In this document: positions 5,396-6,305 of the stretch, one piece after another
How positions within the stretch are numbered: the stretch's first letter is position 1
Layout: each line of letters opens with the position of its first letter
Source: Campylobacteraceae bacterium
GTDB lineage: Bacteria; Campylobacterota; Campylobacteria; Campylobacterales; Sulfurovaceae
Assembly: GCA_026985655.1 (NCBI GenBank)
Contig: JALSQB010000237.1
Coordinates: 1 to 6,305, forward strand
Length of the DNA stretch: 6,305 nucleotides
Direction of reading: 5' to 3'
The notes under the pieces: generated by a model
The model's database searches: none
What the model saw: only the letters and a program-made list of their open reading frames with translations
Told to the model about the DNA's origin: nothing
Made by a program: the position numbers and the translations under genes

Positions 5396-6305
5396 TGTTA
5401 ATCATAAAAAAGAATTTTAAAAAAATTATATATACGGTATTGTTCGCAAATTTAGCATTGGTTGAGGTCTCTGCAAACAGTTGTGATACACAATTGTTTA
5501 CAGCAACCCTAAACAATGAACTAACCATTGGAGATGTGGTTGAAAATTTAGCTGATGAGTGTGGATTAAGTTTAATTGTTAAAGATTCAGAAGCCAAAAA
5601 AAAGTTGGCAGAAAGTCTCTATTTTGTGAAGATGCATGATGCCTCATTAACCGAATTTTTAGATACTGTACTCACAGAGAATGATTTAACTTATAGCTTA
5701 GAAGATAATAAGTTAAAACTTTCCTATTTAACCACGCGTACTTTTAAATTGAATTATATTTCAGGGAGTCGAAAAGGAAAAAGTAATGCACACGTGACCA
5801 TTGCAAATTCTGGAAAAGATAAAGCAGGAGGTAGTGCAGGAGGTGGAAGTGCTAAAGGTGGTAATAGTGGTTCTAAGACAGGTGTTTCTATTGAAAGTAC
5901 TGATGACTTTAAATTTTGGACAACCATTAAAAAAGAGATAGAATCTTTAATCAATCGACCAGAAGATGCTTATACAGCACCTATACCAATTGTTAATCCT
6001 GAAGCAGGAATGATAACCGTTACAGGGACGACTGATCAGTTAGCAAGAGTCGATAATTATATTAATGAATTAACCAATAAGCTTAAAAGTCAGGTATTAA
6101 TTGATGTTCAAATTTTATCGGTTACCTTTGATGACTCATACACAACAGGTATTGATTGGAGTCAGCTTTACTCTTTACAAAATATGGCAATTGCTAGTGC
6201 AAGTACCATTCAAAACAATGTAGGTGCATTAACTTCTGTAACTGATGGCTCACTCTCCATTGGAGATATGACAGCTCAAGCTGGAACAGAACCAAAAAGT
6301 TCAGG
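5395..6305 (+). CDS. mshL: MshL-type outer-membrane secretin, 3' end cut by window edge
   Basis: This is the N-terminal 303 codons of a secretin, the ring-forming outer-membrane channel through which a pilus or pseudopilus passes. A signal peptide covers about residues 1-27 (cleavage after VSA). Residues about 40-110 form an STN-type N0 domain (LTIGDVVENLADECGLSLIV, later LTYSLEDNKLKLSYL). RTFKLNYISGSRKGKSN at 115-131 is the kind of strand seen in MSHA-type MshL proteins. A Gly/Ser-rich linker occupies about 139-163. NPEAGMITVTGTTDQLARVD at 201-220 and VLIDVQILSVTFDDSYTTGIDW at 234-255 match the secretin N-domain and entry to the secretin core. C30 and C56 could form a disulfide in the periplasm. 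The beta-barrel and C-terminal domain are off the right edge. The ATG overlaps the previous stop (TAATG), with AAGGA upstream (5382-5386). The secretin family is firm; the MshL subtype is likely. Confidence 0.92.
   Translation, partial: MLIIKKNFKKIIYTVLFANLALVEVSANSCDTQLFTATLNNELTIGDVVENLADECGLSLIVKDSEAKKKLAESLYFVKMHDASLTEFLDTVLTENDLTYSLEDNKLKLSYLTTRTFKLNYISGSRKGKSNAHVTIANSGKDKAGGSAGGGSAKGGNSGSKTGVSIESTDDFKFWTTIKKEIESLINRPEDAYTAPIPIVNPEAGMITVTGTTDQLARVDNYINELTNKLKSQVLIDVQILSVTFDDSYTTGIDWSQLYSLQNMAIASASTIQNNVGALTSVTDGSLSIGDMTAQAGTEPKSS

Noticed and set aside
5370..5954. Two minus-strand open frames opposite the secretin start, one proline-rich
   Set aside because: The proline-rich one is simply the antisense of the Gly/Ser linker (GGT read as ACC/CCA/CCT), and the secretin frame is clearly the coding one.

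Overview
The window reads as Campylobacterota (Epsilonproteobacteria) chromosome, most like a Sulfurospirillum-type genome. This rests on low GC, a short GluRS2-type glutamyl-tRNA synthetase followed by a single-copy YggT protein, a cysteine-rich HisRS, and an MSHA/T2SS-type secretin of the kind common in that phylum. The genus is an inference from remembered family resemblance, not from a search.

Left part (1-2499, all minus strand): transcription runs right to left through a glutamyl-tRNA synthetase-like gene (2499-1324), a small two-helix YggT-family membrane protein whose start overlaps the gltX stop (TAATG), and then hisS (from 955, running off the left edge). Between the YggT gene and hisS lie a perfect 11-bp hairpin (1016-1049) and a TATAAT element that probably gives hisS its own promoter. 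The GluRS-like protein is the oddest gene here. It keeps the overall fold and the tRNA-binding C-terminal half, but HIGH has become SINS and the KMSKS loop is deleted.

Middle (2500-2748): a very AT-rich divergent intergenic region of about 250 bp. It holds a TATAAT element for gltX, weaker candidate promoter elements for the rightward operon, and two short inverted repeats.

Right part (2749-6305, plus strand): four genes, each overlapping the next by 1 or 4 bases, encode the inner-membrane alignment platform and outer-membrane secretin of a type IV pilus / type II secretion-like machine. In order they are a PilM-PilN fused (GspL/MshI-like) protein, a PilO/MshJ-like protein, a PilP/MshK/GspC-like periplasmic protein, and an MshL-type secretin cut by the right edge. 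The order matches mshI-mshJ-mshK-mshL. The motor ATPase, polytopic platform protein and pilins would be expected beyond the right edge or elsewhere. The machine could serve an MSHA-like pilus or a DNA-uptake (Cts-like) pseudopilus; the window does not decide which.

No RNA genes, CRISPR arrays, transposons or prophage features were seen.
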